From: Candidatus Omnitrophota bacterium
Lineage (GTDB): Bacteria > Omnitrophota > Gorgyraeia > Velamenicoccales > Velamenicoccaceae
Assembly: GCA_020052645.1 (NCBI GenBank)
Contig: JAGVOQ010000018.1
Span: forward strand, 1 to 38,360
DNA: 38,360 bases
Direction: 5' to 3'
Shown: one piece after another, positions 1 through 8,951 of the stretch
Layout of the letters: each line of letters starts with the position of its first letter
Position numbering within the stretch: the first letter of the stretch is position 1
Notes under the pieces: generated by a model
Database searches by the model: none
Told to the model about the DNA's origin: nothing
Seen by the model: the letters and a program-made list of their open reading frames with translations, nothing else
Program-made: the position numbers and the translations under genes

Positions 1-2
1 GC

Positions 3-65
3 AGGTTGCCTTTGGGAGGGAACCCCCGGGAAGGTGTTGTTAGAATTATTCTCGAGATTGTTTGA
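3..65 (+). CDS. possible 3' end of an upstream gene (partial)
   Basis: The window opens inside what may be a reading frame. Frame 3 reads about 20 residues ending REGVVRIILEIV before TGA at 63-65. Frame 1 is also open, to TAA at 154-156, but its tail runs through the repeat at 80-155, so I prefer frame 3. No family can be named from so short a piece. Confidence 0.25.
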   Translation, partial: RLPLGGNPREGVVRIILEIV

Positions 66-79
66 AAGAAAAAAGGAGC

Positions 80-155
80 CCCGGGCTTTAGTCCCTTCCC
101 TTATGATGATTAGGAAGGACTACCCTTTCTGGGTTAAACTGGGGGATTCCACTTA
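80..155. repeat. REP-like palindrome upstream of rarA
   Basis: An imperfect palindrome at 89-122 (TAGTCCCTTCC paired with GGAAGGACTA) lies inside a longer segment that starts GGAGCCCCGGGCTTTAG and ends GGGGGATTCCACTT. The inner part resembles the TAGACC palindromes at 11285-11536. The outer end matches the hairpin after gltX (15797-15830), so pieces of two repeat families meet here. It separates rarA from whatever lies upstream. Confidence 0.6.
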
Positions 156-171
156 AAAAATTACATAGATC

Positions 172-1530
172 ATGAAAAGAGGAAAAAAAATTTATTCCGA
201 GCAGGAAAACCTTTTCAAACAGGAGCCTAACGTTATTGTTCCAAGGCATTTAGAAGAACCTTTGGCCAGCCGCATGAGGCCAAGTTCTTTGGATGAATTC
301 GTAGGGCAGGAGCATATTTTAGCCCCTGATTCTTTATTACGTAAAGCCATTGAGGCGGATCGCCTGACGTCTCTTATTTTTTTTGGTCCTCCAGGAACAG
401 GCAAGACGACATTAGCGCGTTGCATCAGCTCAACGACTCATGCCGCTTTTTCTCCCTTGAACGCCGTGACGAGCAATGTTGAAGAGATGCGGCGCGTGAT
501 CCATCAGGCTAAAATTCGCCAAGTCAACCAGCATCAAAAAACCATCCTTTTTATCGACGAGATCCACCGTTTCAGTAAATCTCAGCAGGATGTGTTGCTG
601 CCGGATATTGAAAGTGGCAGCGTTATGTTGATTGGCGCGACTGTGCATAATCCCTTTTTTGCTTTAACAGCGCCGCTGTTGTCGCGCTCGCTGATTTTTG
701 AATTTAAGGCGCTTCTTGAAAAAAACATTGTTCAGCTTTTAAAGAGGGCGATAAAAGATACAACGCGCGGCTTGGGGAACCTTAAAATTGAGGCTGATCC
801 CGAGGCCCTGAATTTTTTAGGTAAGGTGTGTGAAGGTGATGCCCGGCGGGCGTTGAACGCTCTTGAAATAGGCTTGAAGAGTAAGAAAGCCGTCAAAAAT
901 AAACCCATATCATTTTCTTTAAAAGATGCGCAGGAATCTATCCAGAAAAAAGCGGTTGTTTACGACCACGATGAAGATGGTCATTATGACACGATATCGG
1001 CCTTTATTAAATCGATGCGTGGCTCAGATCCCGACGCGGCGCTTTACTGGCTGGCGAAAATGTTGTATGCTGGAGAAGATCCGAGATTTATCGCGCGGCG
1101 CATCTGTATCTGCGCTGCGGAAGATGTAGGCAACGCCGATCCCCAAGCCCTTGTTTTGGCTCATGCCGCTTTAGGCATTTCGGAATTTGTGGGGATGCCT
1201 GAAGCGCGGATTCCTTTGGCGCAGGCAACGGTTTATATAGCGTGCTGCCCAAAATCAAACGCGGCATACCTGGGAATCGAGAAGGCGTTAAAAGAAGTGA
1301 AAGAAGGCCGCGTGCAAGAAGTCCCCATTGATTTAAAAGATGCCCATTATGACGGCGCGGACAAGCTGGGGCATGGCCAAGGGTATAAGTATCCTCATGA
1401 TTTTAAAGGGCACTACACAACACAGAAATATGTTCTCAAAGACATGATTTTTTATGAGCCCCAGGATTCAGGTTATGAAAAAAAGATAAAAGAGAGATTG
1501 GCGTTATTAAAAGAAAAGAAAGAAGGATAA
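172..1530 (+). CDS. rarA: replication-associated recombination protein A (RarA/MgsA), AAA+ ATPase
   Basis: RarA is a clamp-loader-like AAA+ ATPase that acts in the cytoplasm at stalled replication forks and single-strand gaps. The 452-aa length matches the family (about 440-450). Visible are Walker A GPPGTGKT (residues 72-79), Walker B with the family signature FIDEIHRFSKSQQD (127-140), a sensor-1 stretch GATVHNPFF, and the C-terminal MgsA region with DPDAALYWLAKML and ARRICICAAEDVGNADP. ATG at 172 is the first methionine. No clear Shine-Dalgarno precedes it, so a slightly later start is possible. It is followed by a word-type palindrome and then the MetV-like gene. The sequence shows nothing about regulation. 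Confidence 0.97.
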   Translation: MKRGKKIYSEQENLFKQEPNVIVPRHLEEPLASRMRPSSLDEFVGQEHILAPDSLLRKAIEADRLTSLIFFGPPGTGKTTLARCISSTTHAAFSPLNAVTSNVEEMRRVIHQAKIRQVNQHQKTILFIDEIHRFSKSQQDVLLPDIESGSVMLIGATVHNPFFALTAPLLSRSLIFEFKALLEKNIVQLLKRAIKDTTRGLGNLKIEADPEALNFLGKVCEGDARRALNALEIGLKSKKAVKNKPISFSLKDAQESIQKKAVVYDHDEDGHYDTISAFIKSMRGSDPDAALYWLAKMLYAGEDPRFIARRICICAAEDVGNADPQALVLAHAALGISEFVGMPEARIPLAQATVYIACCPKSNAAYLGIEKALKEVKEGRVQEVPIDLKDAHYDGADKLGHGQGYKYPHDFKGHYTTQKYVLKDMIFYEPQDSGYEKKIKERLALLKEKKEG

Positions 1531-1533
1531 AAT

Positions 1534-1672
1534 TGAAATCTCAAATGTCAAAAAACAAATCTCAAATAAATTCCAATAAACAAAATTTCAATAACCAAAA
1601 GTCCGATTGGAATTTGAAGCTTATTTGTTATTTGATGTTTGTGATTTGTTGTTTAATTGTTGAAAGGAATTG
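1534..1672. repeat. long word-type inverted repeat between rarA and the MetV-like gene
   Basis: The gap is built from variants of a CAAATCTCAAATAAATTCCAAT-like word on the left and the reverse complement on the right (ATTGGAATTTGAAG, TTATTTGTTATTTGATG, TTGTGATTTGTTG). It can fold into one long imperfect hairpin. One of six such palindromes in the first 15 kb; it has no U-tract ending, so it is not a standard terminator. Confidence 0.7.
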
Positions 1673-1674
1673 AT

Positions 1675-2325
1675 ATGATTGTAACGAGGCAGAAAACTCT
1701 AGAGCAGATTTTAAAAATGCTCGATGGTAAAAAAAAGATTTTTATTATTGGTTGTGGAGATTGTGCGGCCACGTGCAAGACAGGCGGCGATGAAGAAGTA
1801 CGTCAGATGTCGGATTTTTTAACGCAGCGCGGTAAAGAGATCACTGGATGCGCTGTGCCCGAAGATACCTGTGTCAGCGCGAAAACAAAAAACGCCTTAG
1901 CGAAATTTAGCGTACAGCTTAAGACAAGCGATGCTGTTTTGGTTCTTGCGTGCGGTTCCGGTGTCCAGTGTGTTAAAGAAAATGACCGTACCCATTGTGA
2001 AATTTTTCCGGGCTGTGACAGTTTATTCGCCGCGTTCATAGATAAAGATAATGTCTTAAAAGAAGTCTGCAGCGCTTGTGGGGCATGCGTGTTGGAGCTG
2101 ACAGAAGGTGTTTGTCCGGTCACGCGTTGTTCCAAAGGGCTCCTGAACGGTCCCTGCGGCGGCCAGGATAAAGGAAAATGCGAGGCTGACAAAACAAAAG
2201 ATTGCGCCTGGATCTTGATCTATAACAGGCTTAAAGAAAAAGGCAAGGTGGAGAATTTAAAAAAGACCTTGCCTCCGAAAGACGCCTCACGATCTAAGAA
2301 GCCCGGTATCGTGTTAAAAAAATAG
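1675..2325 (+). CDS. MetV-like protein (methylene-THF reductase C-terminal domain family)
   Basis: Cysteine-rich protein of about 216 aa matching the 'methylenetetrahydrofolate reductase C-terminal' family, whose best known member is MetV, the FeS/zinc partner of MetF in the Wood-Ljungdahl and related one-carbon routes. Visible motifs: IIGCGDCAATCKTGG near the N terminus, LACGSGVQC in the middle, and a C-terminal cluster CSACGACVLE, CPVTRCSKGLLNGPCGG, KGKCE. ATG at 1675 is chosen because GAAAGGA lies just upstream; a TTG at 1657 is in frame but has no ribosome site. No metF is adjacent, so it either acts with a distant MetF or has another role. Followed after 15 nt by a membrane glycosyltransferase that is probably unrelated. 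Confidence 0.85.
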   Translation: MIVTRQKTLEQILKMLDGKKKIFIIGCGDCAATCKTGGDEEVRQMSDFLTQRGKEITGCAVPEDTCVSAKTKNALAKFSVQLKTSDAVLVLACGSGVQCVKENDRTHCEIFPGCDSLFAAFIDKDNVLKEVCSACGACVLELTEGVCPVTRCSKGLLNGPCGGQDKGKCEADKTKDCAWILIYNRLKEKGKVENLKKTLPPKDASRSKKPGIVLKK

Positions 2326-2340
2326 AGGGTTGCTACTTTG

Positions 2341-3948
2341 ATGACATCTCTGGATCGTTCTGCTTCAACAGAGCCTTTTAAAGGATTGTTTGACAAGCTT
2401 ATTATTGCTTTTTTGTTTGTCCATCTTGTTTTTTTTCTGCTCAATTGGTACAACTACCCCACTGAATTAGACACGCCATATCATCTCTTGATGGGCAAGA
2501 TGTTCGCCGATCACGGACGCATCATGTTTTGGGACAGCTATCAGTTTGCGCCCATAGGCCGGCCAAACCTCTATCCGCCGCTCGAACATATCCTGGTGTG
2601 GTTCATGCACAGCCTGACGGGTTTAATGTATATGGATATCGGCCGCGTGATCGTTATCATTCAATTGATTGCGGGCTTGATTCTTATAGCGCTATTCACA
2701 AGAAAGCTTTTTGGTTCGAGAGTAGCATTTTTTGCCCTTCTTTTCTTTGCCTCAAGCACTGAATGCTGGTGGTGGCAGACGGCTGTGGCGCCGGCAGCCC
2801 TTATCGTGATCTTTTTTTGGCCCACAATTTATTTTTATTATAAAAAATCCATTCTTATCCCAACGGTGTTTTTGACCGCGTCCTTATACCTTAATTATGG
2901 TCTTTCGTTTACATTGATTTTGACGATGTTTTTGGCTATGCTTTTCAGTCGGGAATATAGAAAGACCTATTTTTTGAATTTTTTGATTATCATCAGTGCG
3001 TCCGTCCTGTTATTTTCTCCGTGGATCTATCACATCAGCCTTTATAAGGAGTACTTTCTCGGTTCAATCTCCCCAAAGAAGATCAAGGCCTTGGAATTAT
3101 TTTCAACTGAGATCTTTTTCCCGGAAATATTTTTAAATCTGAATATATTTCTCTGGCTGTTTTCTTTGTCCGGGCTTATTTCAGCTGTCCGTAAGATCAA
3201 GGTTGATTTTAAATATGCGCTCATCGTAGCAGGGTTCTGGTCTTATTTTATTTTTCTATTTTTGTTCAATGGGACGAGATTTAACGCCCACTTTCCTATT
3301 GTTTTATGCGTTCTGGCGGCTTTAGGATGCGCTCGGTTTGCGGATAATCTTAAAAGCTTTACAAGCGAGCGGCTTCAAGAAATATTTAGAAAGTTTCTGG
3401 TCGCTGTTGTTTTTTTCACTGTTTTTTTTGAGGTTCATATATTGACGCCGAGACTTATCCAACTCAATTCTAAAAATATTGATTTTATGGGCCTTGAAAG
3501 TAGCGATGTATTTTTCAGAAAAACACCGTTGTTGAATGAAATTGTTTCTGTTTTCGCCGGTATGCCTTTAGAGGGAAAACATGCGGTGAGGATCCAGCGC
3601 TTTTTCACCTATCCCAGCACGGTGAAGCTCTTAAAGTATATCTATAACAATATAGATAAAAATGAGGTCCTGCACATAGAAAATGGGGCTGTGGCTGCGT
3701 TGATCACTTTGACCACGGAACGCAAGACGGACTGGGGCATGTATTGGGAGGTTGTGACCCCTGAAATGATGAGGCAGATCACGGCGAACAAGCATTTTGG
3801 TTATTATGTGTCTCCTGTTGAAAACTTTACAAATCTTTTGCCCAAAGATTACCTGGATAAAAAAATATATCCTATTCTAATTGAGAAGGCCGGGGTTTAT
3901 AACATTGGATACCTGCCTAATCCTGGTCAGAAAAAAGCGGGTTTTTAA
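2341..3948 (+). CDS. multi-pass membrane protein, GT-C (GT39/ArnT-like) glycosyltransferase
   Basis: About 535 aa with many hydrophobic segments through residue ~360 and a soluble C-terminal third. The first loop carries an acidic residue in YPTELDTPYHLL, as in GT-C enzymes that take lipid-linked sugar donors, and the following KMFADHGRIMFWDSYQF resembles oligosaccharyltransferase-like GT-C proteins. Its likely place is the inner membrane, transferring a sugar on the periplasmic face; donor and acceptor cannot be read from the sequence. ATG 2341 is used (TTG 2338 is in frame directly before it). It lies close behind the MetV-like gene, with a 125-nt gap before nifU. Family assignment is by topology and motif only. 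Confidence 0.7.
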   Translation: MTSLDRSASTEPFKGLFDKLIIAFLFVHLVFFLLNWYNYPTELDTPYHLLMGKMFADHGRIMFWDSYQFAPIGRPNLYPPLEHILVWFMHSLTGLMYMDIGRVIVIIQLIAGLILIALFTRKLFGSRVAFFALLFFASSTECWWWQTAVAPAALIVIFFWPTIYFYYKKSILIPTVFLTASLYLNYGLSFTLILTMFLAMLFSREYRKTYFLNFLIIISASVLLFSPWIYHISLYKEYFLGSISPKKIKALELFSTEIFFPEIFLNLNIFLWLFSLSGLISAVRKIKVDFKYALIVAGFWSYFIFLFLFNGTRFNAHFPIVLCVLAALGCARFADNLKSFTSERLQEIFRKFLVAVVFFTVFFEVHILTPRLIQLNSKNIDFMGLESSDVFFRKTPLLNEIVSVFAGMPLEGKHAVRIQRFFTYPSTVKLLKYIYNNIDKNEVLHIENGAVAALITLTTERKTDWGMYWEVVTPEMMRQITANKHFGYYVSPVENFTNLLPKDYLDKKIYPILIEKAGVYNIGYLPNPGQKKAGF

Positions 3949-3972
3949 AGGCGCCTCCTTTTGGGGCAATGG

Positions 3973-3999
3973 TTGACACCCTGGGTCATATGTGATAAT
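3973..3999 (+). promoter_or_regulatory. possible sigma-70 promoter before nifU
   Basis: TTGACA at 3973-3978 and GATAAT at 3994-3999, with a short 15-nt spacer, lie 75 nt before nifU. The suboptimal spacer makes this weak. Confidence 0.35.
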
Positions 4000-4073
4000 T
4001 TTATAGGAGATGATCCCTGGCCTAAAAGGGTGCAGATGGGTTTTTAAGTGTTTGTTGAAAGGTTACTCAGCTT

Positions 4074-4454
4074 ATGGAAAATGTAGAATACGGCGAAAAA
4101 GTTATGCAGCATTTCTTGCATCCCCATAACGTGGGGGAATTACCGGATGCCAATGGTATTGGCAATGTTGGTAATCCTGTCTGCGGGGATATCATGAGGC
4201 TCTATATCAAAGTGGCAGATGGCAAGATCGTCGATGCTAAGTTCAAGACGTTCGGTTGCGGGGCGGCTATTGCCACAAGCTCTATGGTGACGGATTTGGT
4301 TAAAGGCAAAACTCTCGATGAAGCGCTGGCCATTTCCAATAAAGCCGTGGCTGAGGCTTTGGGGGGATTGCCGAAAATCAAAATGCATTGCTCGGTCCTG
4401 GCCGAAGAGGCGCTCAGGGCTGCGATCGAAGACTATCGCAAGAAGAATCCTTAA
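4074..4454 (+). CDS. nifU: iron-sulfur cluster assembly scaffold (IscU/NifU N-domain type)
   Basis: 126 aa, the length of a stand-alone IscU-type scaffold, which builds [2Fe-2S]/[4Fe-4S] clusters on three cysteines and passes them to apoproteins. The ligands are present: C37 in NPVCGD with D39, C62 in FGCGAA, and C106 in KMHCSVLAEEAL. There is no NifU central ferredoxin or C-terminal Nfu domain. No cysteine desulfurase (iscS/nifS) is adjacent in this window, so it may be just outside or elsewhere. ATG 4074 follows GAAAGG. It fits with the FeS-dependent enzymes nearby (korDABC, radical SAM proteins). Confidence 0.95.
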   Translation: MENVEYGEKVMQHFLHPHNVGELPDANGIGNVGNPVCGDIMRLYIKVADGKIVDAKFKTFGCGAAIATSSMVTDLVKGKTLDEALAISNKAVAEALGGLPKIKMHCSVLAEEALRAAIEDYRKKNP

Positions 4455-4504
4455 ATCTTAAAAACGAAGATTTGTCGACGAAAAGAAAGAAACAAGAAAG
4501 TGTT

Positions 4505-5068
4505 ATGATTCAGGAAAGAAAAAAGAAAATCAGAGAAGAGTTGTTGCTGAAACTCAAAGACCATAAGGAGGACTCTAGACTTAAAAAAAGTTCAAAGATC
4601 GCGCGTAAGCTTTTTTTACTTGAAGAATATGTGAAAGCAAGGGTCGTTTTGTTTTATCTTTCCATTGACGGAGAAGTTGATACTTTGAGGATGATCAAAG
4701 AGGCACTAAAACAAGGCAAGAAGGTCGCTGTTCCTGTGATCCGGCGTGAAAGACGGGAGATGATCCCGTCTCTTTTAGAATGCCTGGAAACAGAACTCAA
4801 AACAGGGCCTTACGGTATACGACACCCAAAAGACGAGTGTGTGCGTCCTATTTCTTTGGAATCGATAGATCTCGTGGTTTTGCCAGGTCTCGCCTTTGAT
4901 GAGGCGGGGAATCGGCTGGGCCGCGGGATGGGGTATTACGACAGGTTTTTAAGTCGATTGCCCAAGCATGTTCCAACAATAGGGCTTGCCTTTGATTTTC
5001 AAATAATCCGCGATTTCCCTCCGCTGGAACCTCATGACCTCTCTGTTAACAAAGTACTCTTTGCTTAG
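4505..5068 (+). CDS. 5-formyltetrahydrofolate cyclo-ligase
   Basis: About 188 aa, normal for the family (YgfA/MTHFS), which uses ATP to turn 5-formyl-THF into 5,10-methenyl-THF in the cytoplasm. The diagnostic C-terminal signature GRGMGYYDRFL is present, preceded by VVLPGLAFDEAGNRLG, and the N terminus has the basic KKIREELLLKLK start of the fold. ATG 4505 is chosen; an in-frame start at 4388 would overlap nifU by 67 nt and adds a non-conserved tail. Starts 50 nt after nifU, probably co-transcribed. With the MetV-like protein it makes a small one-carbon theme. Confidence 0.93.
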   Translation: MIQERKKKIREELLLKLKDHKEDSRLKKSSKIARKLFLLEEYVKARVVLFYLSIDGEVDTLRMIKEALKQGKKVAVPVIRRERREMIPSLLECLETELKTGPYGIRHPKDECVRPISLESIDLVVLPGLAFDEAGNRLGRGMGYYDRFLSRLPKHVPTIGLAFDFQIIRDFPPLEPHDLSVNKVLFA

Positions 5069-5189
5069 AAGTGCAAGAACGTTACTCGGTGAGAATTTTA
5101 GGTACGTTTAAGTCGTCCATACGAGTTGATCAAGTTGTCTGTTTGTTTCATAAAATGATAGGCAAAGGGGTCAAGTTTCGACAAGCAAG

Positions 5190-5232
5190 CGTTGCCGCTT
5201 TAAAAGCGTTTCAAAGCTTGGATTGTCATTAA
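5190..5232 (+). promoter_or_regulatory. structured leader in front of rny
   Basis: The 179-nt gap before rny (5069-5247) ends with a foldable stretch: CAAGC pairs with GCTTG around an inner CGCTTT-A-AAAGCG palindrome, and GACAA/TTGTC can close the base. It lies just before the AAAGGAGGT ribosome site of rny. No U-tract follows, so it is more likely a 5' UTR structure than a terminator. Confidence 0.35.
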
Positions 5233-5247
5233 AGGAGGTAAGCAGCT

Positions 5248-6822
5248 ATGTCACCAGTCACCAATATATATCTAGTAGGTGTGATTTGTTTAGCCGCAGG
5301 CATCGGTTTATCTTTTTTGTTCCTTTTGTTTAAAAAATCCATAGGGGAACAACGATTAAAAAACGCCAAAATGCAGGCGAAGGCTATTATTGAAGAAGCC
5401 CAAAAATCCGCGGAAGGTGTTCTTCGGGAAGCGGGGTTGAATGCAAAAGATCAGCTTTTCAAAATGCGTCAGGATTTTGAAAAAGAGACGCGGGACCGAC
5501 GCGACGAAATCGCTAATCTCGAAAAACGAATGAGTCAGCGCGAGTCAAATCTAGACCGACGCGTCGATTTGGTAGAAAAAAAAGAACGTGAAATTGAAGA
5601 AAAGGTCCGCAATCTGAAAAGCCAGGAAGATGTTTTAAAGAGCAAGGCAGATGAGCTTAATAAAATCTTAGCTGAAGAAAAAGAACGGCTCCACAAGATT
5701 TCAAATATGTCTCCGGAAGAAGCGAAAATCCTCCTTCTCTCGAAATTGGAAGGAGAGCTGAACCGCGAAAAGTCTGTTTTGATCAAAAAGACGGAAGATG
5801 AGATTAAAGAGGTGTCGGATAAGAAGGCCAAAGAAATGATTACCTATGCGATCCAGCGCTGCGCGGTTGAGCATGCGGTTGAATCAACGGTGAGCGTGGT
5901 GAATTTGCCGGGCGATGAGATGAAGGGGCGTATCATCGGTCGCGAAGGACGTAATATCCGGGCTTTTGAAATGGCGACAGGTATCGATGTTATTATTGAC
6001 GATACACCCGAGGCTGTTATGTTGTCGGGTTTTGACCCTGTGCGGCGCGAAGTGGCGCGTATTTGTCTGGAGCGTTTGATTTCTGACGGCCGCATTCATC
6101 CAGGCCGCATCGAAGAGATCGTTGAAAAAGTCAAAAAAGAAATGGATGTTAAGATCAAGGAAGAAGGCGAAAAAGTTTTGTTTGATATCGGCGTTCATGG
6201 GATTCACCCGGAATTGGTTAAATTGATCGGCCGTTTAAAATACAGGACTAGTTTTGGCCAGAATGCATTGCAACATTCCAAGGAAGTGGCACTTTTGATG
6301 GGTGTTTTATCGGACGAGATAGGGCTTGATTCCAAGGTTGCCCGCCGCATAGGTATCTTGCATGATATAGGTAAGGCCCTGGATCAGCAGGTGGAGGGAA
6401 CGCATGCGAAGCTTGGCGCGGAAATGGCTAAAAAATTCGGCGAGACTGATCTTGTTGTCGCGGCTGTTGAGGCTCATCATGAAGAGGCGGAAAAGACCAG
6501 TCTCTACGGTGTTTTAGCGGTGGCCGCTGATGCGATCAGCGCTGCGCGTCCCGGGGCAAGACGAGAAACGCTTGAAACTTATGTAAAGCGTTTAGAAAAA
6601 CTTGAATCTATCGCCAATGTTTTTAAAGGCGTTGAAAAGGCGTTTGCCATTCAGGCAGGACGAGAAGTACGCGTGATCGTTCAGCCGGAAAGAATTACAG
6701 ATAGCGACGCGATCGTATTGGCGCGCGATATCAGGAAAAAGATTGAAGAAGGCATGGAGTATCCTGGTCAGGTCAAGGTGACCGTGATCCGGGAAACACG
6801 TGCGATTGAGTACGCGAAATAA
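5248..6822 (+). CDS. rny: ribonuclease Y
   Basis: 524 aa, the typical RNase Y length. It is a membrane-anchored endoribonuclease that starts mRNA decay. The order of parts is complete: N-terminal membrane segment (about residues 8-28), a long charged coiled coil (about 30-200), KH domain with [15 protein letters not shown], then the HD domain with HSKEVA, the metal pair H372-D373 in LHDIGK and HHEEA near 410. A strong AAAGGAGGT site precedes ATG 5248. The next gene encodes a YmdB-like phosphoesterase, the conserved partner neighbour of rny in many bacteria. Confidence 0.98.
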   Translation: MSPVTNIYLVGVICLAAGIGLSFLFLLFKKSIGEQRLKNAKMQAKAIIEEAQKSAEGVLREAGLNAKDQLFKMRQDFEKETRDRRDEIANLEKRMSQRESNLDRRVDLVEKKEREIEEKVRNLKSQEDVLKSKADELNKILAEEKERLHKISNMSPEEAKILLLSKLEGELNREKSVLIKKTEDEIKEVSDKKAKEMITYAIQRCAVEHAVESTVSVVNLPGDEMKGRIIGREGRNIRAFEMATGIDVIIDDTPEAVMLSGFDPVRREVARICLERLISDGRIHPGRIEEIVEKVKKEMDVKIKEEGEKVLFDIGVHGIHPELVKLIGRLKYRTSFGQNALQHSKEVALLMGVLSDEIGLDSKVARRIGILHDIGKALDQQVEGTHAKLGAEMAKKFGETDLVVAAVEAHHEEAEKTSLYGVLAVAADAISAARPGARRETLETYVKRLEKLESIANVFKGVEKAFAIQAGREVRVIVQPERITDSDAIVLARDIRKKIEEGMEYPGQVKVTVIRETRAIEYAK

Positions 6823-6823
6823 A

Positions 6824-6912
6824 TCAGGTATCGGGCACCGGGTAACAGGTATCAGCGAGCAAAAGATTTTTTTGTTTTTCTGTTACCGGATCCCTGTTGC
6901 CTGATCCCTGAA
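6824..6912. repeat. word-type inverted repeat between rny and the YmdB-like gene
   Basis: The left arm is made of GGTATCGGGCACCGGG and GTAACAGGTATC words; the right arm is their complement (CTGTTACCGGATCCC, TGTTGCCTGATCCC). The T-rich centre lies at about 6865-6879. Same architecture as the gaps at 9181, 12885, 13742 and 14355 but with unrelated words. Confidence 0.75.
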
Positions 6913-6927
6913 GAATTGAGATCAATT

Positions 6928-7752
6928 ATGAGCATTAAAATTTTATTCATCGGCGACATTGTGGGGTCTCCTGGCCGCGCGGCTGTTAAGTCGCTTGTTT
7001 CTAAGATCAGGACGAGGGAGAACATTGATGTGGTGATTGCCAACGCTGAGAATTCTGCCGGTGGTTCGGGCATTACGCCGCGTACTTCCCGGGATTTGTT
7101 TCAGTCGGGCTGTGATGTCTTAACATCCGGGGATCATATCTGGAGACGTGTGGAAGTTATTGAGCTCCTGCAACAGGAGGCTCATATTTTACGGCCGGCT
7201 AATTTTCCTAAAGTGACACCCGGCCGCGGGAGCACTATTTTTAAAACAGACACAGGCGTTAAGGTAGGTGTTATTTGTCTTTTGGGCCAGGTTTTTATCG
7301 AGGCCATGGTGGAATCGCCTTTTCGGGTCGCCTTGGAAGAGATTAAAATTTTGAAAGAGGAAACAAATATTATCATCGTCGATATGCATGCGGAAGCGAC
7401 GAGCGAAAAAGTGGCTCTGGGCTGGTTTTTAGACGGAGAGGTTTCAGCGGTCTTTGGGACCCATACGCATATTCAGACGGCGGATGAACGTATTTTGCCT
7501 AAAGGCACGGCCTATATTAGCGATGTGGGAATGACCGGCCCTTATGATTCGGTGATCGGCCGCAATAAAGACAGGATCATTGAGAGATTTTTAACAGGCA
7601 TGCCTACGCGATTTGAATTAGGGACGAAGGGCATTGCTTTGTGTGGGGCGATTGTTGAAATCGATGAAAAAACAGGTCGTGCACTTCAAATCAAGCGCGT
7701 GCAGGAAAAGATCAAGGATGCGGCGCCTGTTTCTGATAACGAAGAAGCATAA
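6928..7752 (+). CDS. YmdB-family metallophosphoesterase (TIGR00282)
   Basis: About 274 aa. The family hydrolyses 2',3'-cyclic nucleotides or related phosphodiesters and in Bacillus (YmdB) influences RNA levels and biofilm formation. Metal-binding motifs are all visible: FIGDIVGSPGR at the N terminus, NAENSAGG, TSGDHIWRR, VDMHAEATSEK and GTHTHIQTADE. ATG 6928 is preferred over TTG 6916 because family members start close to the first strand. Linkage to rny is the classic arrangement and suggests joint action in RNA turnover. The intervening palindrome may separate their translation or mark an mRNA processing site. Confidence 0.93.
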   Translation: MSIKILFIGDIVGSPGRAAVKSLVSKIRTRENIDVVIANAENSAGGSGITPRTSRDLFQSGCDVLTSGDHIWRRVEVIELLQQEAHILRPANFPKVTPGRGSTIFKTDTGVKVGVICLLGQVFIEAMVESPFRVALEEIKILKEETNIIIVDMHAEATSEKVALGWFLDGEVSAVFGTHTHIQTADERILPKGTAYISDVGMTGPYDSVIGRNKDRIIERFLTGMPTRFELGTKGIALCGAIVEIDEKTGRALQIKRVQEKIKDAAPVSDNEEA

Positions 7753-7782
7753 AATTGAGCTTTTGCCCTAAGGGATTTCTAT

Positions 7783-8922
7783 ATGTTAGTTGAACCAAAG
7801 GTCAGAACAGTCAGCGAGCTGACACAAGATATAAAATTAGTGCTGGAATGCGCCTTTGAGGAAGTGGTTGTTGAGGGTGAGATTTCAAATTTACGGAAGC
7901 CGTCCTCGGGCCACAATTATTTTAGCCTTAAGGATTCAACGGCTCAGATCAAATGTGTTCTTTTTAAGGGCGATGCGGCAAAGATAAAATTTTCTTTCGC
8001 TGATGGCATGCAGGTGGTTTGTCACGGGCGCGTTGGTGTTTATGAACGTGATGGACAGTATCAATTGTATGTTGCGCGCATGGAGCCTAAGGGCCAGGGG
8101 GCATTGCAGTTGGCCTTTATGCAGCTGAAAGAAAAGCTGGCACAAGAAGGGTTTTTTGACGAATCTCATAAACGGCCCTTGCCTTTTTTACCTAAAGTCA
8201 TTGGAGTTATTACGTCGCCGACAGGTGCTGTTATCCGCGATATCCTGCATGTCCTTGAAAGACGGTTTCATGACGCGCATGTTGTGATTTATCCGGTTCG
8301 CGTACAGGGAGACGAAGCCTCTGGCGAGATTGTGCAGGCGATCGAAGATATGAATAACTTAAAAGAGGTCGAAGTGCTTATTTTGGCGCGCGGCGGCGGA
8401 AGCCTGGAAGATCTGTGGTGTTTTAACGAAGAGAATGTGGCGCGCGCTATTTATAAATCCGACATCCCTGTCATTTCAGCCATCGGACATGAAACGGATT
8501 TCACGATCGCGGATTTTGTTGCTGATCGCCGTGCCCCGACTCCGTCGGCCGCAGCGGAGATCGTACTGCCTTCACGCCAGGAATTGGAAGAAAAAATCCA
8601 GCACCTCATGGTTTTTTTGAAGCGCAGTTTAGAGGATATTGTCCCACAGAATATACAGAGGATTGATGATTTAAGGGAGGCGATGTATCACGCTTTGGAT
8701 TCTTTAGTCGCAAATTCAAGAGTGCGTCTAGAGGGCTTGATCAATGAATTGAACGCCTTAAGTCCTTTGGCTGTTTTAAAACGCGGCTACAGCATCACCA
8801 CACGCTTTGCGGACAACAGGGTCCTTCAGTCAGCCTGTGAGCTAAAAAAAGGGGACCGAGTTAAAACGAAGCTTTCAGAAGGCACGTTTGTGAGTGAAAT
8901 TGAGGAGATAGCGTCGAGGTAA
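7783..8922 (+). CDS. xseA: exodeoxyribonuclease VII large subunit
   Basis: XseA is the catalytic subunit of ExoVII, which degrades single-stranded DNA to oligonucleotides. Seen here: N-terminal OB-fold (VEGEISNLRKPSSGHNYFSLKD), central catalytic part (GVITSPTGAVIRDI, ARGGGSLEDLWCFNEE, ISAIGHETDFTIADFVADRR, APTPSAAAE) and the terminal RGYSITT element. At 379 aa it is clearly shorter than the 400-456 aa of well-studied XseA, and the missing length is in the coiled coil that binds XseB, which suggests a compact complex. ATG 7783 follows AAGGGA. xseB is 29 nt downstream, then dxs: a common bacterial order. Confidence 0.96.
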   Translation: MLVEPKVRTVSELTQDIKLVLECAFEEVVVEGEISNLRKPSSGHNYFSLKDSTAQIKCVLFKGDAAKIKFSFADGMQVVCHGRVGVYERDGQYQLYVARMEPKGQGALQLAFMQLKEKLAQEGFFDESHKRPLPFLPKVIGVITSPTGAVIRDILHVLERRFHDAHVVIYPVRVQGDEASGEIVQAIEDMNNLKEVEVLILARGGGSLEDLWCFNEENVARAIYKSDIPVISAIGHETDFTIADFVADRRAPTPSAAAEIVLPSRQELEEKIQHLMVFLKRSLEDIVPQNIQRIDDLREAMYHALDSLVANSRVRLEGLINELNALSPLAVLKRGYSITTRFADNRVLQSACELKKGDRVKTKLSEGTFVSEIEEIASR

Positions 8923-8951
8923 AACACGTCGAATTTTTTTGGGAGGCAAAA

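Noticed and set aside
1803-2192. Long minus-strand open frame inside the MetV-like gene
   Set aside because: It is antisense to a conserved cysteine-rich protein and encodes nothing recognisable.
5069-5247. 6S RNA next to the 5-formyl-THF cyclo-ligase gene, a known linkage
   Set aside because: The gap follows rather than precedes the gene, and I could not fold the long stem with central bubble that defines 6S RNA.
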